Shown here one piece after another: positions 16,810 through 25,901 of a stretch of DNA of 64,000 nucleotides (positions within the stretch are counted from its first letter, which is position 1; each line of letters opens with the position of its first letter). Below the pieces are notes generated by a model, which worked only from the letters and a program-made list of their open reading frames with translations, made no database searches and was not told where the DNA came from. The stretch lies in assembly GCA_964541305.1 (NCBI GenBank), contig CAZIPE010000003.1, forward strand, positions 7,408-71,407. Reading direction: 5' to 3'. The stretch comes from CAZIPE01 sp964541305. GTDB lineage: Bacteria; Patescibacteriota; Saccharimonadia; Saccharimonadales; UBA7683. A program made the position numbers and the translations under genes.

Positions 16810-17355
16810 ATGAGTCTGACGAAAAAAGTTAAATCGCATTTTGAAAATTATTTAAGTGAGTTTGTGTACGGTGGCATAGACGGCGCTGTTACAACATTTG
16901 CAGTCGTAGCCGGTGCGGCAGGTGCAGGGTTTAGTTCAACTGTCGTTATTGTGCTTGGTTTTGCAAACCTGATTGCCGATGGTTTTTCAATGAGCGTTGG
17001 TTCATATCTTTCTTCTAAATCTGAACTCGAGGTGTTAGCAAAAAAAGGTAAGATATCTGAGGGCGAAATTTCGCCGATTATTAATGGCTTTTCAACGTTC
17101 CTTGCCTTTATCGTCATGGGGTTCATACCGCTTCTTTCATATACCGCGGACTATCTTTTTACATTGAATCTTGAGCACCAGTTTGAGATTGCCATTGTTC
17201 TCACCGCAATTGCCTTCATCATTATTGGCTTGATGAAGAGTCACGTAGCAAAAACAAGTAAAGTTCGTGGGGTGCTGGAGACGGTAATTCTTGGAGCGAT
17301 TGCTGCAGGCTTTGCCTACGTACTCGGTAGCGTACTCGAAAATGCCATATCTTAA
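16810..17355 (+). CDS. VIT1/CCC1-family iron or manganese transporter
   Basis: 181 residues from ATG 16810, with AAAGGAAAG upstream. EFVYGGIDGAVTTFAVVAGA and GFANLIADGFSMSVGSYLSS are the VIT family signatures, including the Asp and Met metal-binding residues in helices 1 and 2. Five helices are predicted, as expected. The cytoplasmic metal-binding insert is short. These proteins export Fe2+/Mn2+ from the cytoplasm. Confidence 0.9.
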   Translation: MSLTKKVKSHFENYLSEFVYGGIDGAVTTFAVVAGAAGAGFSSTVVIVLGFANLIADGFSMSVGSYLSSKSELEVLAKKGKISEGEISPIINGFSTFLAFIVMGFIPLLSYTADYLFTLNLEHQFEIAIVLTAIAFIIIGLMKSHVAKTSKVRGVLETVILGAIAAGFAYVLGSVLENAIS

Positions 17356-17397
17356 CTAAGGTATATCTCACACCGTTATTTTGGTACAATAAAACTT

Positions 17398-17775
17398 ATG
17401 TTTATGGTTGATCTCCTAGGGTGGTGGTATGTACGTGGCTGGTCGTGGGCTGCGAAGTACTTACTGGTCACGCGTAATCAACATGTGATGGAATTCTTCT
17501 CTGTTGGCGCAGTTGCAAAAACCTTGTTTGCGCCCTATCGCCAGTCGTACGCCGGTGGTGTACGCGGATCGCTTGGAGATAAACTGCGCGGGGTTGTTGA
17601 CACAACTATTTCCCGATTGATTGGCTTTATTGTTCGCCTAGCTCTTTTGTTTGCAGCGGGAGTGGCGCTGACGCTGAATACTATTGGTGGCGCACTTGGC
17701 TTGGTCCTATGGCCGCTTGTTCCACTGAGTCCTGTCTGTGCAATTGTCTTATTTGTGATAGGGGTGGGGTTGTGA
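17398..17775 (+). CDS. Membrane protein of unknown function
   Basis: 125 residues. An amphipathic, Trp-rich start (LLGWWYVRGWSWAAKYLLV) is followed by LFAPYRQSY and two hydrophobic helices at the C-terminus. TACAAT ends 7 nt before the ATG (leaderless). Its last codons overlap the GTG start of the Clp ATPase (GTGA), so the two are translationally coupled and may work together at the membrane. Confidence 0.7.
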   Translation: MFMVDLLGWWYVRGWSWAAKYLLVTRNQHVMEFFSVGAVAKTLFAPYRQSYAGGVRGSLGDKLRGVVDTTISRLIGFIVRLALLFAAGVALTLNTIGGALGLVLWPLVPLSPVCAIVLFVIGVGL

Positions 17776-20177
17776 ATTTTGATTTTCATTCCACTCGAGC
17801 ACGCGAGGCTCGTGCACGAAACACACTTTCAAAGAGCGCTATCAGAACAACGCTATTTGCATGTGCTCTTGTGCTGATAATTGGATGGGCATATTTAGTA
17901 TTCTTTGCGGGTATTGTAGCAGGACACCTTCTGCTTATTTTTGTAGGATTGCCATTAATGCTACCTATTTGGTACAAAGCTCACCTTGAAGAACTCCCGG
18001 TTGATCCGAGTGGCGGAATTGGAAGAATCGACCAGATTTTAGAACCAGAACTTCTCGGAAAACTACCACAGAGCTTCTCACCAAAACAGCTTGCGCACAT
18101 TGTAGGTGCAGTAAATGGCGCCCGTTTTTATGGCGCCCGTTTCGCAATTTCAAGTGAGTTTATTGAGAATGTCTCAAGCGAATCGGTTGAAGATACGACT
18201 AAAATCTGGCAGATGGCGGTGGAGCTTTCAAAAAAGTATGATGAAAAATTCGTTAGCAGTGCGGCAGTCACCTGTGCGTTACTGTTTAGCCTTCCTGAGT
18301 TTGAATATTACCTTGCTCAACTCAAGCTTTCTCGCGAAGATATAGAAGCAGGCCTTGGCTGGCACGAGCACATCAGAAAAGTAATTCAGCGAAGTCAGAT
18401 AAAGCATTTTCATGGCGGAATTGGCCGAGATTTAAGTTTTGGTTGGACGCCACTACTTAGTCGTTTCGGCCTGAACATCAGTGAAGAAGTTCAGGTGGGT
18501 GGGTTATTGCACCGGGAGATTGAAGGCCATAAAGATGTGCTTTCTCAGATGGTACACGTGCTTGCACAACCGGGTCGGCGCAATGCTACGCTTGTCGGTG
18601 AAGTGGGCGTAGGCAAAACAACTCTCGTCAACGCCTTGGCACAAAAACTACTTGAAGATAAATCGACCTCAAAAGAACTGCAGTATTCACAGATTATTGC
18701 CCTGGACAGTGCCAGTTTAATCGCGAACGCCAAGGGTCGTGGAGAACTTGAAAATTTGCTTATTCGTTTGTTTAACGAGTCGATTCGAGCTAAAAATATC
18801 ATTCTGTTTCTTGATGAAGCACAACTATTTTTGAAGGATGGCACGGGTTCAGTCGATCTTTCGAGCATACTGCTACCGGTGCTCGAGGGCGGTGGCCTGA
18901 GGCTCATTATTGCACTGAGCGATCAAGAATGGCTGGCTCTTTCTCAAACAAACCCAGGCCTGACTCAACTAATGAACCGTGTAGTGGTTTCGCCGCTTGA
19001 TCAAACGGACAGTATGCGCGTTATGGAAGATCAGGTGCTACTGCTTGAAGTGCGCAATAAGGTCACGTATATGTATCAATCGCTCCGTGAAGCCTATAAA
19101 TTAGCCGAACGATTTATTCGAGATTCAGCCTTTCCGGGTAAGGGTGTAAAACTTCTGGAAGCGGCTGCTGGTTTTAAAGAACAAGAATATTTTGTAACTG
19201 AGAAATCTGTTCAGCAGGCCATAGAAAAAACCTTTGATGTAAAGGTGCAAAACGCCTCAACCGACGAAGAGCGAGACACGCTGATAAATTTAGAGGGTAA
19301 AATTCACGAACGAATGATCAATCAGACGCGTGCCGTTCAAGTGGTGAGTGATGCGTTGCGCCGTGCCCGTGCCGGCGTCAGGAACCAACAAAAACCTATC
19401 GGTACCTTCCTTTTTCTTGGTCCAACAGGTGTAGGTAAAACAGAGCTTTCAAAAAGCCTGGCTGCAGTGTACTTTGGTGGAGAAGACAGGATGGTGCGGG
19501 TCGACTTGAATGAATACTCCAGTGCTTCAGATGTAGCTCGTCTCATGGCGGCGCCTTCGGTTGATCCGTTTAGCCTCACCTCTCAGATTTCAAAACAACC
19601 ATTTTCAGTGGTGTTATTTGATGAAATTGAAAAAGCCCACCCCAATGTACTGAATGTGCTTCTTCAAATGCTCGATGAGGGTGTTCTACGCGATACTAAC
19701 AATAAGCCTGTGAGCTTTCGAGATGCCATCATAATTGCCACCTCCAACGCTGGTGCTGAAGATATTCGAGCACATATTGAACGTGGTGAAGATTTCCAAC
19801 AGTTTGAAGAGCAATTTGTCGATGAGCTAATAAACAAAAAGCTCTTCCGACCCGAATTTTTGAACCGTTTTGACGAAATAGTTCTTTTCAGGCCACTTAC
19901 AAAAGAAGAACTCCTTCAAGTAGTTGATTTGATTGTAGCGGGTCTTAATAAGACACTCGCTGCCCAAAAAGTAAGCGTTATTCTGACTGATACGGCTAAG
20001 ACTATTTTAGTTGATGCCGGTTACGATCCGCGCCTTGGCGCTCGTCCACTTCGCCGAGTAGTCCAACGTTCAATTGAAAATATTGTGGCAGGCAAACTTC
20101 TTTCTGGACAAACCGGAGCAGGAGCCCAGCTAACTATCGACGCCCCAGAAATTCAAGCTGCGCTCGCAAAACGCTGA
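17772..20177 (+). CDS. Membrane-anchored double-AAA+ Clp ATPase (ClpC/ClpB-like)
   Basis: 801 residues from GTG 17772, which overlaps the previous stop. The N-terminus has two membrane helices (~residues 28-75), then a Clp-N-like repeat (QSFSPKQLAHIVGAVNGARF), AAA-1 with GEVGVGKTTLVNAL and ILFLDEAQLF, AAA-2 with GPTGVGKTELSKSL and VVLFDEIEKAH, and the ClpB-D2-small domain (DPRLGARPLRRVVQRSIEN). The long coiled-coil M domain is absent. The short loop of D2 where ClpA/C/X carry I/L/V-G-F/L reads EDIRAHIERGEDFQ, so ClpP docking is not evident. It may be a membrane unfoldase or disaggregase. Confidence 0.9.
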   Translation: MNFDFHSTRAREARARNTLSKSAIRTTLFACALVLIIGWAYLVFFAGIVAGHLLLIFVGLPLMLPIWYKAHLEELPVDPSGGIGRIDQILEPELLGKLPQSFSPKQLAHIVGAVNGARFYGARFAISSEFIENVSSESVEDTTKIWQMAVELSKKYDEKFVSSAAVTCALLFSLPEFEYYLAQLKLSREDIEAGLGWHEHIRKVIQRSQIKHFHGGIGRDLSFGWTPLLSRFGLNISEEVQVGGLLHREIEGHKDVLSQMVHVLAQPGRRNATLVGEVGVGKTTLVNALAQKLLEDKSTSKELQYSQIIALDSASLIANAKGRGELENLLIRLFNESIRAKNIILFLDEAQLFLKDGTGSVDLSSILLPVLEGGGLRLIIALSDQEWLALSQTNPGLTQLMNRVVVSPLDQTDSMRVMEDQVLLLEVRNKVTYMYQSLREAYKLAERFIRDSAFPGKGVKLLEAAAGFKEQEYFVTEKSVQQAIEKTFDVKVQNASTDEERDTLINLEGKIHERMINQTRAVQVVSDALRRARAGVRNQQKPIGTFLFLGPTGVGKTELSKSLAAVYFGGEDRMVRVDLNEYSSASDVARLMAAPSVDPFSLTSQISKQPFSVVLFDEIEKAHPNVLNVLLQMLDEGVLRDTNNKPVSFRDAIIIATSNAGAEDIRAHIERGEDFQQFEEQFVDELINKKLFRPEFLNRFDEIVLFRPLTKEELLQVVDLIVAGLNKTLAAQKVSVILTDTAKTILVDAGYDPRLGARPLRRVVQRSIENIVAGKLLSGQTGAGAQLTIDAPEIQAALAKR

Positions 20178-20269
20178 AACTCCACATCATTTTAGCCTAC
20201 ATTTAGTGGGTGGTAGGCCGAGCTATGGTCAGGTTAAAGTCTGCAATCTAGATTGATGGGATTTAACCT

Positions 20270-20725
20270 TCAGAAGCTACTTCCTGCGAAGATTGTGTTA
20301 AGCAAGTATATTAATGAAAGACAAGTAATAAATACTATAGTAACGATAAGGATGAGTAACTTTACCCACAGCCTACTTATGGTTGCGCTTAAAAATAGCC
20401 AGAAGAGTGTGGCCGTGAGGATCACCATGAATAATTTAACTATATCGTCACCAATGCTATCGTTAAATCGTATTCTAAAAGCCGTAATCTCATCACCGTT
20501 TGAGTCATAGTTTATTATATCTCCTGTGTTGATATCGTAATTATTAGCTACAGACACAAGAGGGGAGGTGTCAGTAAACGGTAGGTTCTTCATATAAATA
20601 ATCGTAATAGCTGTACAGAAAAAAAGTACTAAAAATGCACAGAATAAAGTTAATGCTAAAATTAGATTCTTTTTCTGTCCTGATGATTCTTTGGGGCTCT
20701 GCAGTATGGTTTGTTGTAACGCCAA
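20270..20725 (-). CDS. Three-helix membrane protein of unknown function
   Basis: 151 residues from TTG 20725, with GGAAGGA 8 nt upstream; no ATG fits better. Hydrophobic helices at ~22-45, ~95-115 and ~120-148 surround an Asp/Asn-rich extracytoplasmic loop. No family recognised. TTG start and lack of homologues in memory lower confidence. Confidence 0.5.
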   Translation of the reverse strand: MALQQTILQSPKESSGQKKNLILALTLFCAFLVLFFCTAITIIYMKNLPFTDTSPLVSVANNYDINTGDIINYDSNGDEITAFRIRFNDSIGDDIVKLFMVILTATLFWLFLSATISRLWVKLLILIVTIVFITCLSLIYLLNTIFAGSSF

Positions 20726-20809
20726 AGTGTCCGTCCTTCCACCATCTTTAAACCACCGGGTAGATTTAAAAAAGATTTCTTATCAAAGTATATTTGTTGG
20801 TTATTTTCG

Positions 20810-20886
20810 TGGTACCCCGGGCAGGAATCGAACCTGCGACACGTGGGATAGAAGCCCACTGCTCTAATCCTCTGAGCTACCGGGGC
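20810..20886 (-). tRNA. tRNA-Arg (anticodon TCT)
   Basis: Minus strand: acceptor GCCCCGG/CCGGGGT, D-arm TAGCTCAGAGGATTAGAGC, anticodon loop CTTCTAT between GTGGG and CCCAC, T-arm GCAGGTTCGATTCCTGC, encoded CCA. Confidence 0.96.
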
Positions 20887-20896
20887 GTGAGTCGAA

Positions 20897-20971
20897 TGGT
20901 GCGGGTGGAGGGAATCGAACCCTCGTCCTGAGTTTGGAAAACTCATATACTAGCCGTTGTACGACACCCGC
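20897..20971 (-). tRNA. tRNA-Gly (anticodon TCC)
   Basis: Minus strand: acceptor GCGGGTG/CACCCGC, anticodon loop TTTCCAA between GAGT and ACTC, T-arm GAGGGTTCGATTCCCTC, encoded CCA. It is 10 nt upstream of tRNA-Arg on the same strand, so the two are likely one transcript. Confidence 0.96.
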
Positions 20972-21023
20972 TTCGTATCTGATTATAGCAAAAAATTCTC
21001 GTTTTTCAGGTATAATTATATGA

Positions 21024-21650
21024 ATGCATTTTAGACATAAAAATGGGGTTAAGAAAAAAGGCGGGCGAGCCATGTCGATGGTGCTTTTGGTGCTCTCGCT
21101 CGTAATGCTTGCTGGTGGGCTTTATCTTCTGCTTCTTGTGCTGACACCAAATATTCCACCACTCTATCCTGTTGAGTCAATTGATGTCAAAAAACTAGAT
21201 GAACCTAAGGGCGATAGAGTGGTTATTCCTAAAATTGGTGTAGATGTCGGTATTAAAACGGGTGGCGCTGAAGCGCTCGATGATGGTGCTTGGCATCGTT
21301 TTCCTGAACGAGGCGATCCAGAAAAAGGAGGTAACTTTATACTATCAGCGCACCGCTTTGAAATTGGCTTCACACCAAGTGAAACACGACGAAAATCGCC
21401 ATTTTATCACGTTGAAAAGCTTTCAGTCGGTGATCAAATTGTCGTAGACTTTAACGGAAAGCGATACGGCTATGAGGTTATTGAAAAGTATCAAGTGAAG
21501 CCAGATAGGGTTGAAATTGAGGCACCAAGCGACGAAGCCAAGTTGACACTGTATACCTGTACACTAAAAGGCGAATCCGATGGTAGAGAGGTAATCATCG
21601 CCAAGCCACTCGGCGAAGTGATCGATGGTAATGTATCTATGAATATGTAG
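21024..21650 (+). CDS. Sortase
   Basis: 208 residues. An N-terminal anchor helix (~17-41) is followed by the sortase barrel with catalytic His110 (ILSAHRF), Cys179 (LYTCTLKG) and Arg188 (DGREVIIA). Sortases cleave LPxTG-like signals and link proteins to the cell envelope. The VPETG protein at 8147 is a candidate substrate. The order of motifs fits class D/E-type housekeeping sortases; I cannot fix the class by eye. TATAAT ends 7 nt before the ATG, so the mRNA is probably leaderless. Confidence 0.92.
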   Translation: MHFRHKNGVKKKGGRAMSMVLLVLSLVMLAGGLYLLLLVLTPNIPPLYPVESIDVKKLDEPKGDRVVIPKIGVDVGIKTGGAEALDDGAWHRFPERGDPEKGGNFILSAHRFEIGFTPSETRRKSPFYHVEKLSVGDQIVVDFNGKRYGYEVIEKYQVKPDRVEIEAPSDEAKLTLYTCTLKGESDGREVIIAKPLGEVIDGNVSMNM

Positions 21651-21751
21651 TTGTTCGCAAATGCTAGCACCGAAATCAAAAAATATTGCAATGTCCGTAC
21701 CTCTTATGCTATAACTAAATACAACAGTAGTAATAATAAAAAAGGAGAACT

Positions 21752-22351
21752 ATGGCAACAAAGTCAAAAACAGCAACAAAAAAGAAATCGTCGTCGAAGT
21801 CAGTTCAAGGATCCGGTGGTCTAAAAAGTAAAAAGTTTAATTGGAAAACTATGATTCTGCTCGTACTACCGATTGCTCTAATCGGTGGCTTCTTTGTATT
21901 TAAGAGTAATGCAGCGACAGGAACAGTCTGGAATGTGAAAAAAAATAATCCTAACCCGGTCTCCAATTGGGGTGGCAAGTTTCCTAAAGATGACGGATCA
22001 CAAGGTTGGGACGGCGGAGCCGGTAACTGGATCAAGATTCGTGCAACTTTCACATCAGCGAACATAAATAATAAGACATATTGTGCAGAAGGGAAGTATA
22101 TTGGTACAGACTGGCGTGTAACTACTTCAGTAGCATATAGTAATGGTGGAAAGCCAGCATCAAGACCAGACCCAGTAAACACAGGTGGCGATGGCTGGAA
22201 AGCATGTACTACTGCACACTCCACAACACAACCGGGTGACTGGATCGAACTGTATATATGCGGTCGCAGTAGTCAAACAACGGGCAATGCCTGTACTACT
22301 ACATCAAAAGTTACAGGTAGTATAAAAGTACAAAACTTCTATCGACCCTAG
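21752..22351 (+). CDS. Secreted or membrane-anchored protein of unknown function
   Basis: 199 residues. A Lys/Ser/Thr-rich cytoplasmic tail (~30 residues) precedes a membrane helix (MILLVLPIALIGGFFVF) ending in NAATG, which may be a signal cleavage site. The outer part is rich in Gly, Asn, Thr and Trp and has four or more Cys (YCAEGK, WKACTT, YICGRS, NACTT), suggesting a disulfide-stabilised exported domain. AAAGGAGAAC precedes the ATG. No family recognised. Confidence 0.65.
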   Translation: MATKSKTATKKKSSSKSVQGSGGLKSKKFNWKTMILLVLPIALIGGFFVFKSNAATGTVWNVKKNNPNPVSNWGGKFPKDDGSQGWDGGAGNWIKIRATFTSANINNKTYCAEGKYIGTDWRVTTSVAYSNGGKPASRPDPVNTGGDGWKACTTAHSTTQPGDWIELYICGRSSQTTGNACTTTSKVTGSIKVQNFYRP

Positions 22352-22398
22352 GTGCTCGTAGTAAATATTAAACAAATTTAAAAACAAAACTTACTGAA

Positions 22399-22992
22399 AT
22401 GAAGCTTCGAACCTACGTCTCCGCTATAACTCCATCACTTGCTACGACGGTTAGTCTATTGATTCTTCCCATAGTGTCGGTCATATATTTCTGGGTAGTT
22501 GTTTACACTGAGCGTACGATTGCCAGTGGTAACTATGTGTATGTAGATATTGATCAGAATTTCGTGTATAAAATACTATTCGGACTACCTTGGAACGAGT
22601 GGTTTGCACGTTCAGGAGACTTCCTGTTTTGGGGTATTCTGGCAACAATCGCGCTAATAGTAGTGTGGGTCATAAGTAGTGCTCGTACATCTGTAGACAA
22701 TCACTTAGTTGAAGAGGAGTTCGTTAACTTTCATGTTTCAAAGGCTAAGTGGCACGAACACTACATCGTTGCCCTGTCGGTTAAAATTGCAATTGGCATT
22801 ATCTTCGTCTACTTGCTGGCCACACTTTTGGTAAAGCATATTCCGGCTGTTGCAGAGAGTATGTTGAAAGCAATAATGTATCCAACAGCGGGTCCTATTT
22901 TCGGAGTAGCGTTAAGTGCATTTGTATTGTTTGCGGTACAGTTTCTGATGGTAGTATGTGTAAAGACAATTAAGCATATTGAAGCAGATTAG
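22399..22992 (+). CDS. Multi-helix membrane protein of unknown function
   Basis: 197 residues with four hydrophobic segments (~15-35, ~73-92, ~123-147, ~165-185). No recognised motif. It lies 47 nt after the secreted protein and converges with the HTH-MurA gene, the stops being adjacent. Function unknown. Confidence 0.6.
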   Translation: MKLRTYVSAITPSLATTVSLLILPIVSVIYFWVVVYTERTIASGNYVYVDIDQNFVYKILFGLPWNEWFARSGDFLFWGILATIALIVVWVISSARTSVDNHLVEEEFVNFHVSKAKWHEHYIVALSVKIAIGIIFVYLLATLLVKHIPAVAESMLKAIMYPTAGPIFGVALSAFVLFAVQFLMVVCVKTIKHIEAD

Positions 22993-24510
22993 CTAGTAGC
23001 TTTGATGGCTGGTGATGTGGGCACCGAGCTTATTGAGACGCTCAGCGAATTCTTCGTAACCTCTATCGATTGAGTAGGTGTTTCTCAGAATACTTGTGCC
23101 GGGTGCAGCGAGCATGGTAATTAGAATAATTACTGCGGGGCGAAGAGCGGGCGGGCAGTTTATGTCGGCTGGCTCGAACTTACTCGGCCCCGTAATGTAG
23201 ATACGGTGTGGATCGGCTAATTTTACATCTACCCCTAGTTTTCTCAGTTCTGTAAGGTACAAGGCACGGTCTTCATAGCTCCAGTCATGAATGAGCGTGG
23301 TACCTTTGGCTCGCGCCACAATTGGTGCGAAGAAGGGCAGGTTATCCATATTTATACCAGGGTGGGTGAGGGCGGCGAGTTTATCTTCAGGCGCTCTCAA
23401 ATCATCTGTTTCATGAGTTGTAATGTCCACTAAAATGGTTCGTTTATTTTCTGCCTTGTAAGGCGCACTTAGCTTAAACTTACAGCCAATCTTTTCCAGA
23501 CGGAGGAGCTCGACACGTAGAAAATCGATTGGGCAGCGTTTAATAGTGATCCGCGAATTAGTAGTTATGGCGGCTGAAAGAAAGCTCATTGCTTCAATAG
23601 GGTCTTCACTAGGTGCGTAAACAATATCTTTATTTATCTCATGCACACCGTGAACAATGAGCGTATTAGTACCAACGCCCTCTATTTTGATGCCGAGTGC
23701 TTCTAAAAAGAAGCACATATCTTGCACCATATAGTTACTGCTGATGTTTCTAATAGTCGTGGTTCCCTCGGTAAGTGCAGCCGCCATGAGTACGTTTTCA
23801 CTAACCGTCTCACCCATTTCGTAGAGAGTCACATCATTAGCTGGCTTCTTTGCCACATTGACCAGGTAATAGTTGTTCTTGGTCGAAACGCTAACTCCAA
23901 ACTCTTCGAGAGCGTACAAGTGCGGAGCAACGGTTCGCTTGCCAAGTTTACAGCCACCGGCGTAGGGGAGCTTAAACTCTTTGTAGCCATGCATCAGCGG
24001 CCCGAGGTACATAACAACGCTACGTGTACGTCGCGCGGCTTTTACATCCATCTGATCAAGGCGTAACCTCTGAGGGGGGTCAATCACTAAATCGCCATTT
24101 TCTAACCAGTCTACTTTGACGCCAATACTGCTGAGCACTTCAATCAGTCGGTAGACTTCCTCAATCTTTGGCGCTTTCCTGAGCGTTGTCTTGCCTTTAT
24201 TAAGCAGAGCGGCACAAAGCAAACCAACAGTACCATTCTTACTTACCTTTACATCTACGGAACCTTTTAGTTTGTGTCCACCTTCAACTTTTAGGTTAGA
24301 GGAGTTGTTTCCAAAACTAATAAGTTCTTTATTGAGTACGTCACTCACTCGAGCTAACATTTCGAGTGTTACATTTTGTTTACCGGCCTCAATGCGGTTA
24401 ATCGCACTTTGAGAAGTCTTCAGTTTTTGCGCCAGTTCTTTTTGGGTTAATCCACGCTGAGTTCGTACCCGCGCAATAAGCTCACCAATTTTTTGTTGAT
24501 AATCTTGCAT
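22993..24510 (-). CDS. murA: HTH (Xre)-MurA fusion: UDP-GlcNAc 1-carboxyvinyltransferase with N-terminal DNA-binding domain
   Basis: 505 residues. Residues ~8-62 form an Xre-type helix-turn-helix (RTQRGLTQKELAQKLKTSQS, then AINRIEAGKQNVTLEML). Residues ~72-505 are MurA, which transfers enolpyruvate to UDP-GlcNAc in the first step of peptidoglycan synthesis: Lys91-Asn92 (VSKNGTV), Arg in RTRSVVMYLGPL, the active-site loop AGGCKLGKRT with Cys187, which is the fosfomycin target in other MurAs, and NMDNLPFF for the TDMQ motif. A 16-bp palindrome (24527-24542) lies at the promoter, so the enzyme may control its own gene. Divergent from glyA. Confidence 0.92.
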   Translation of the reverse strand: MQDYQQKIGELIARVRTQRGLTQKELAQKLKTSQSAINRIEAGKQNVTLEMLARVSDVLNKELISFGNNSSNLKVEGGHKLKGSVDVKVSKNGTVGLLCAALLNKGKTTLRKAPKIEEVYRLIEVLSSIGVKVDWLENGDLVIDPPQRLRLDQMDVKAARRTRSVVMYLGPLMHGYKEFKLPYAGGCKLGKRTVAPHLYALEEFGVSVSTKNNYYLVNVAKKPANDVTLYEMGETVSENVLMAAALTEGTTTIRNISSNYMVQDMCFFLEALGIKIEGVGTNTLIVHGVHEINKDIVYAPSEDPIEAMSFLSAAITTNSRITIKRCPIDFLRVELLRLEKIGCKFKLSAPYKAENKRTILVDITTHETDDLRAPEDKLAALTHPGINMDNLPFFAPIVARAKGTTLIHDWSYEDRALYLTELRKLGVDVKLADPHRIYITGPSKFEPADINCPPALRPAVIILITMLAAPGTSILRNTYSIDRGYEEFAERLNKLGAHITSHQSY

Positions 24511-24526
24511 TGCTCATAATTATAAC

Positions 24527-24542
24527 ATATCACATGTGATAT
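24527..24542. promoter_or_regulatory. Perfect 16-bp palindromic operator candidate
   Basis: ATATCACATGTGATAT lies 16 nt upstream of the HTH-MurA start and just upstream of its TATAAT box, where it would overlap the -35 region. Xre-type regulators commonly bind such palindromes. It also sits in the divergent interval with glyA. Confidence 0.6.
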
Positions 24543-24629
24543 ATATTAGTTATTTTTGCAACAGTGTATACTAGTATGTATGTTGTAGCTACACCATATC
24601 TTTACATGCAAATCTAAAAAGGAGGTGAT

Positions 24630-25901
24630 ATGGTACAAAAGGATACACAAATCCAAGAACTAATTGAGAAAGAAAAAAATAGACAGTCTTCAGGTCTAGA
24701 GATGATTCCAAGCGAGAATCACGCTTCAGCTGACGTAATGTCAGCGCTCGGTTCATGTCTGACCGATAAATATTCCGAAGGCTACCCGGGTAAGCGATAT
24801 TACGGTGGCTGTGAATTCGTTGACGAAGTGGAAAATATTGCTCGCGATCGTGCGAAATCACTTTTCGGCGTTGACCATGTAAACGTTCAAGGGTATTCTG
24901 GTTCACCAGCCAATCAGGCAGCTTACATGGCACTTATTGACCCTGGAGATACGGTTATGGGACTCGACCTCTTTTATGGTGGTCATCTAACCCACGGATT
25001 GAAAGTTAATTTTTCAGGCACCTTTTATAAATCAGTTCAGTATCAAACTGGTAGAGATGGCTATCTCGATTACGACGCTATGGCAGATATGGCTCAAAAA
25101 GAAAAGCCCAAACTCCTTGTAGTTGGCGCAACGGCCTATCCACGAATTTTTGATTGGGGCCGGCTTCGTGAAATCGCCGATAGCGTCAACGCGTGGTTAC
25201 TAGCGGATATTTCGCACATATCAGGCCTTGTTGTAGCGGGGGCTCATCCATCACCAGCGGGTATTGCCGATGTCATCATGAGTACTACGCATAAGACGCT
25301 ACGCGGGCCACGGGGCGCGCTTTTAATGAGTAATGGCAACCCATCAACACCACTCAAAAAAGTAGAACGCACAAAGGAGAATTTACCGAGTCTGATTGAC
25401 CGTGCTGTTTTTCCAGGGCTTCAAGGTGGTCCACACAATCATCAAACGGCTGCAATTGCAGTGGCACTCAAAGAAGCCTCAACGCCTGAATTTAAAGAGT
25501 ACGGCCATCAGATTGTAAAAAATGCGCAGACACTGGCGGCTTATCTTACTGGCAAGGGGTATCAGCTGGTGACTGGCGGAACCGATAACCACCTGCTGTT
25601 GATTGATTTAACCAATAAAGATATGCCAGGAAAAACGGCAGAAACCGCTCTGAGCAAAGCGGGTATCACGGTCAATAAGAATACTGTGCCATATGACCCA
25701 CGCTCACCATTTGATCCGTCTGGAATTCGCCTTGGTACACCGGCACTCACAACCCGTGGTATGAAAGAGGCGGAAATGGAGCAGGTAGGTGAGTGGATTG
25801 ACCGTGCACTTCAGGCGCATGCGAGCGAAACAGAGTTAGAAAAAATTCACTCTGAAATCAAAGAATTCTGCGGTGGGTTTCCACTGCCAAGCGAACGTTA
25901 A
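24630..25901 (+). CDS. glyA: Serine hydroxymethyltransferase
   Basis: 423 residues. PLP enzyme converting serine and THF to glycine and methylene-THF. Motifs: EMIPSENHASADVM, the PLP lysine in STTHKTLRGPRG, and the C-terminal RLGTPALTTRG. The strongest ribosome-binding site in the window, AAAGGAGGTGAT, directly precedes the ATG. With folD (35370) it forms the one-carbon module kept in these reduced genomes. The stop overlaps the convergent M50 protease by 4 nt. Confidence 0.98.
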   Translation: MVQKDTQIQELIEKEKNRQSSGLEMIPSENHASADVMSALGSCLTDKYSEGYPGKRYYGGCEFVDEVENIARDRAKSLFGVDHVNVQGYSGSPANQAAYMALIDPGDTVMGLDLFYGGHLTHGLKVNFSGTFYKSVQYQTGRDGYLDYDAMADMAQKEKPKLLVVGATAYPRIFDWGRLREIADSVNAWLLADISHISGLVVAGAHPSPAGIADVIMSTTHKTLRGPRGALLMSNGNPSTPLKKVERTKENLPSLIDRAVFPGLQGGPHNHQTAAIAVALKEASTPEFKEYGHQIVKNAQTLAAYLTGKGYQLVTGGTDNHLLLIDLTNKDMPGKTAETALSKAGITVNKNTVPYDPRSPFDPSGIRLGTPALTTRGMKEAEMEQVGEWIDRALQAHASETELEKIHSEIKEFCGGFPLPSER

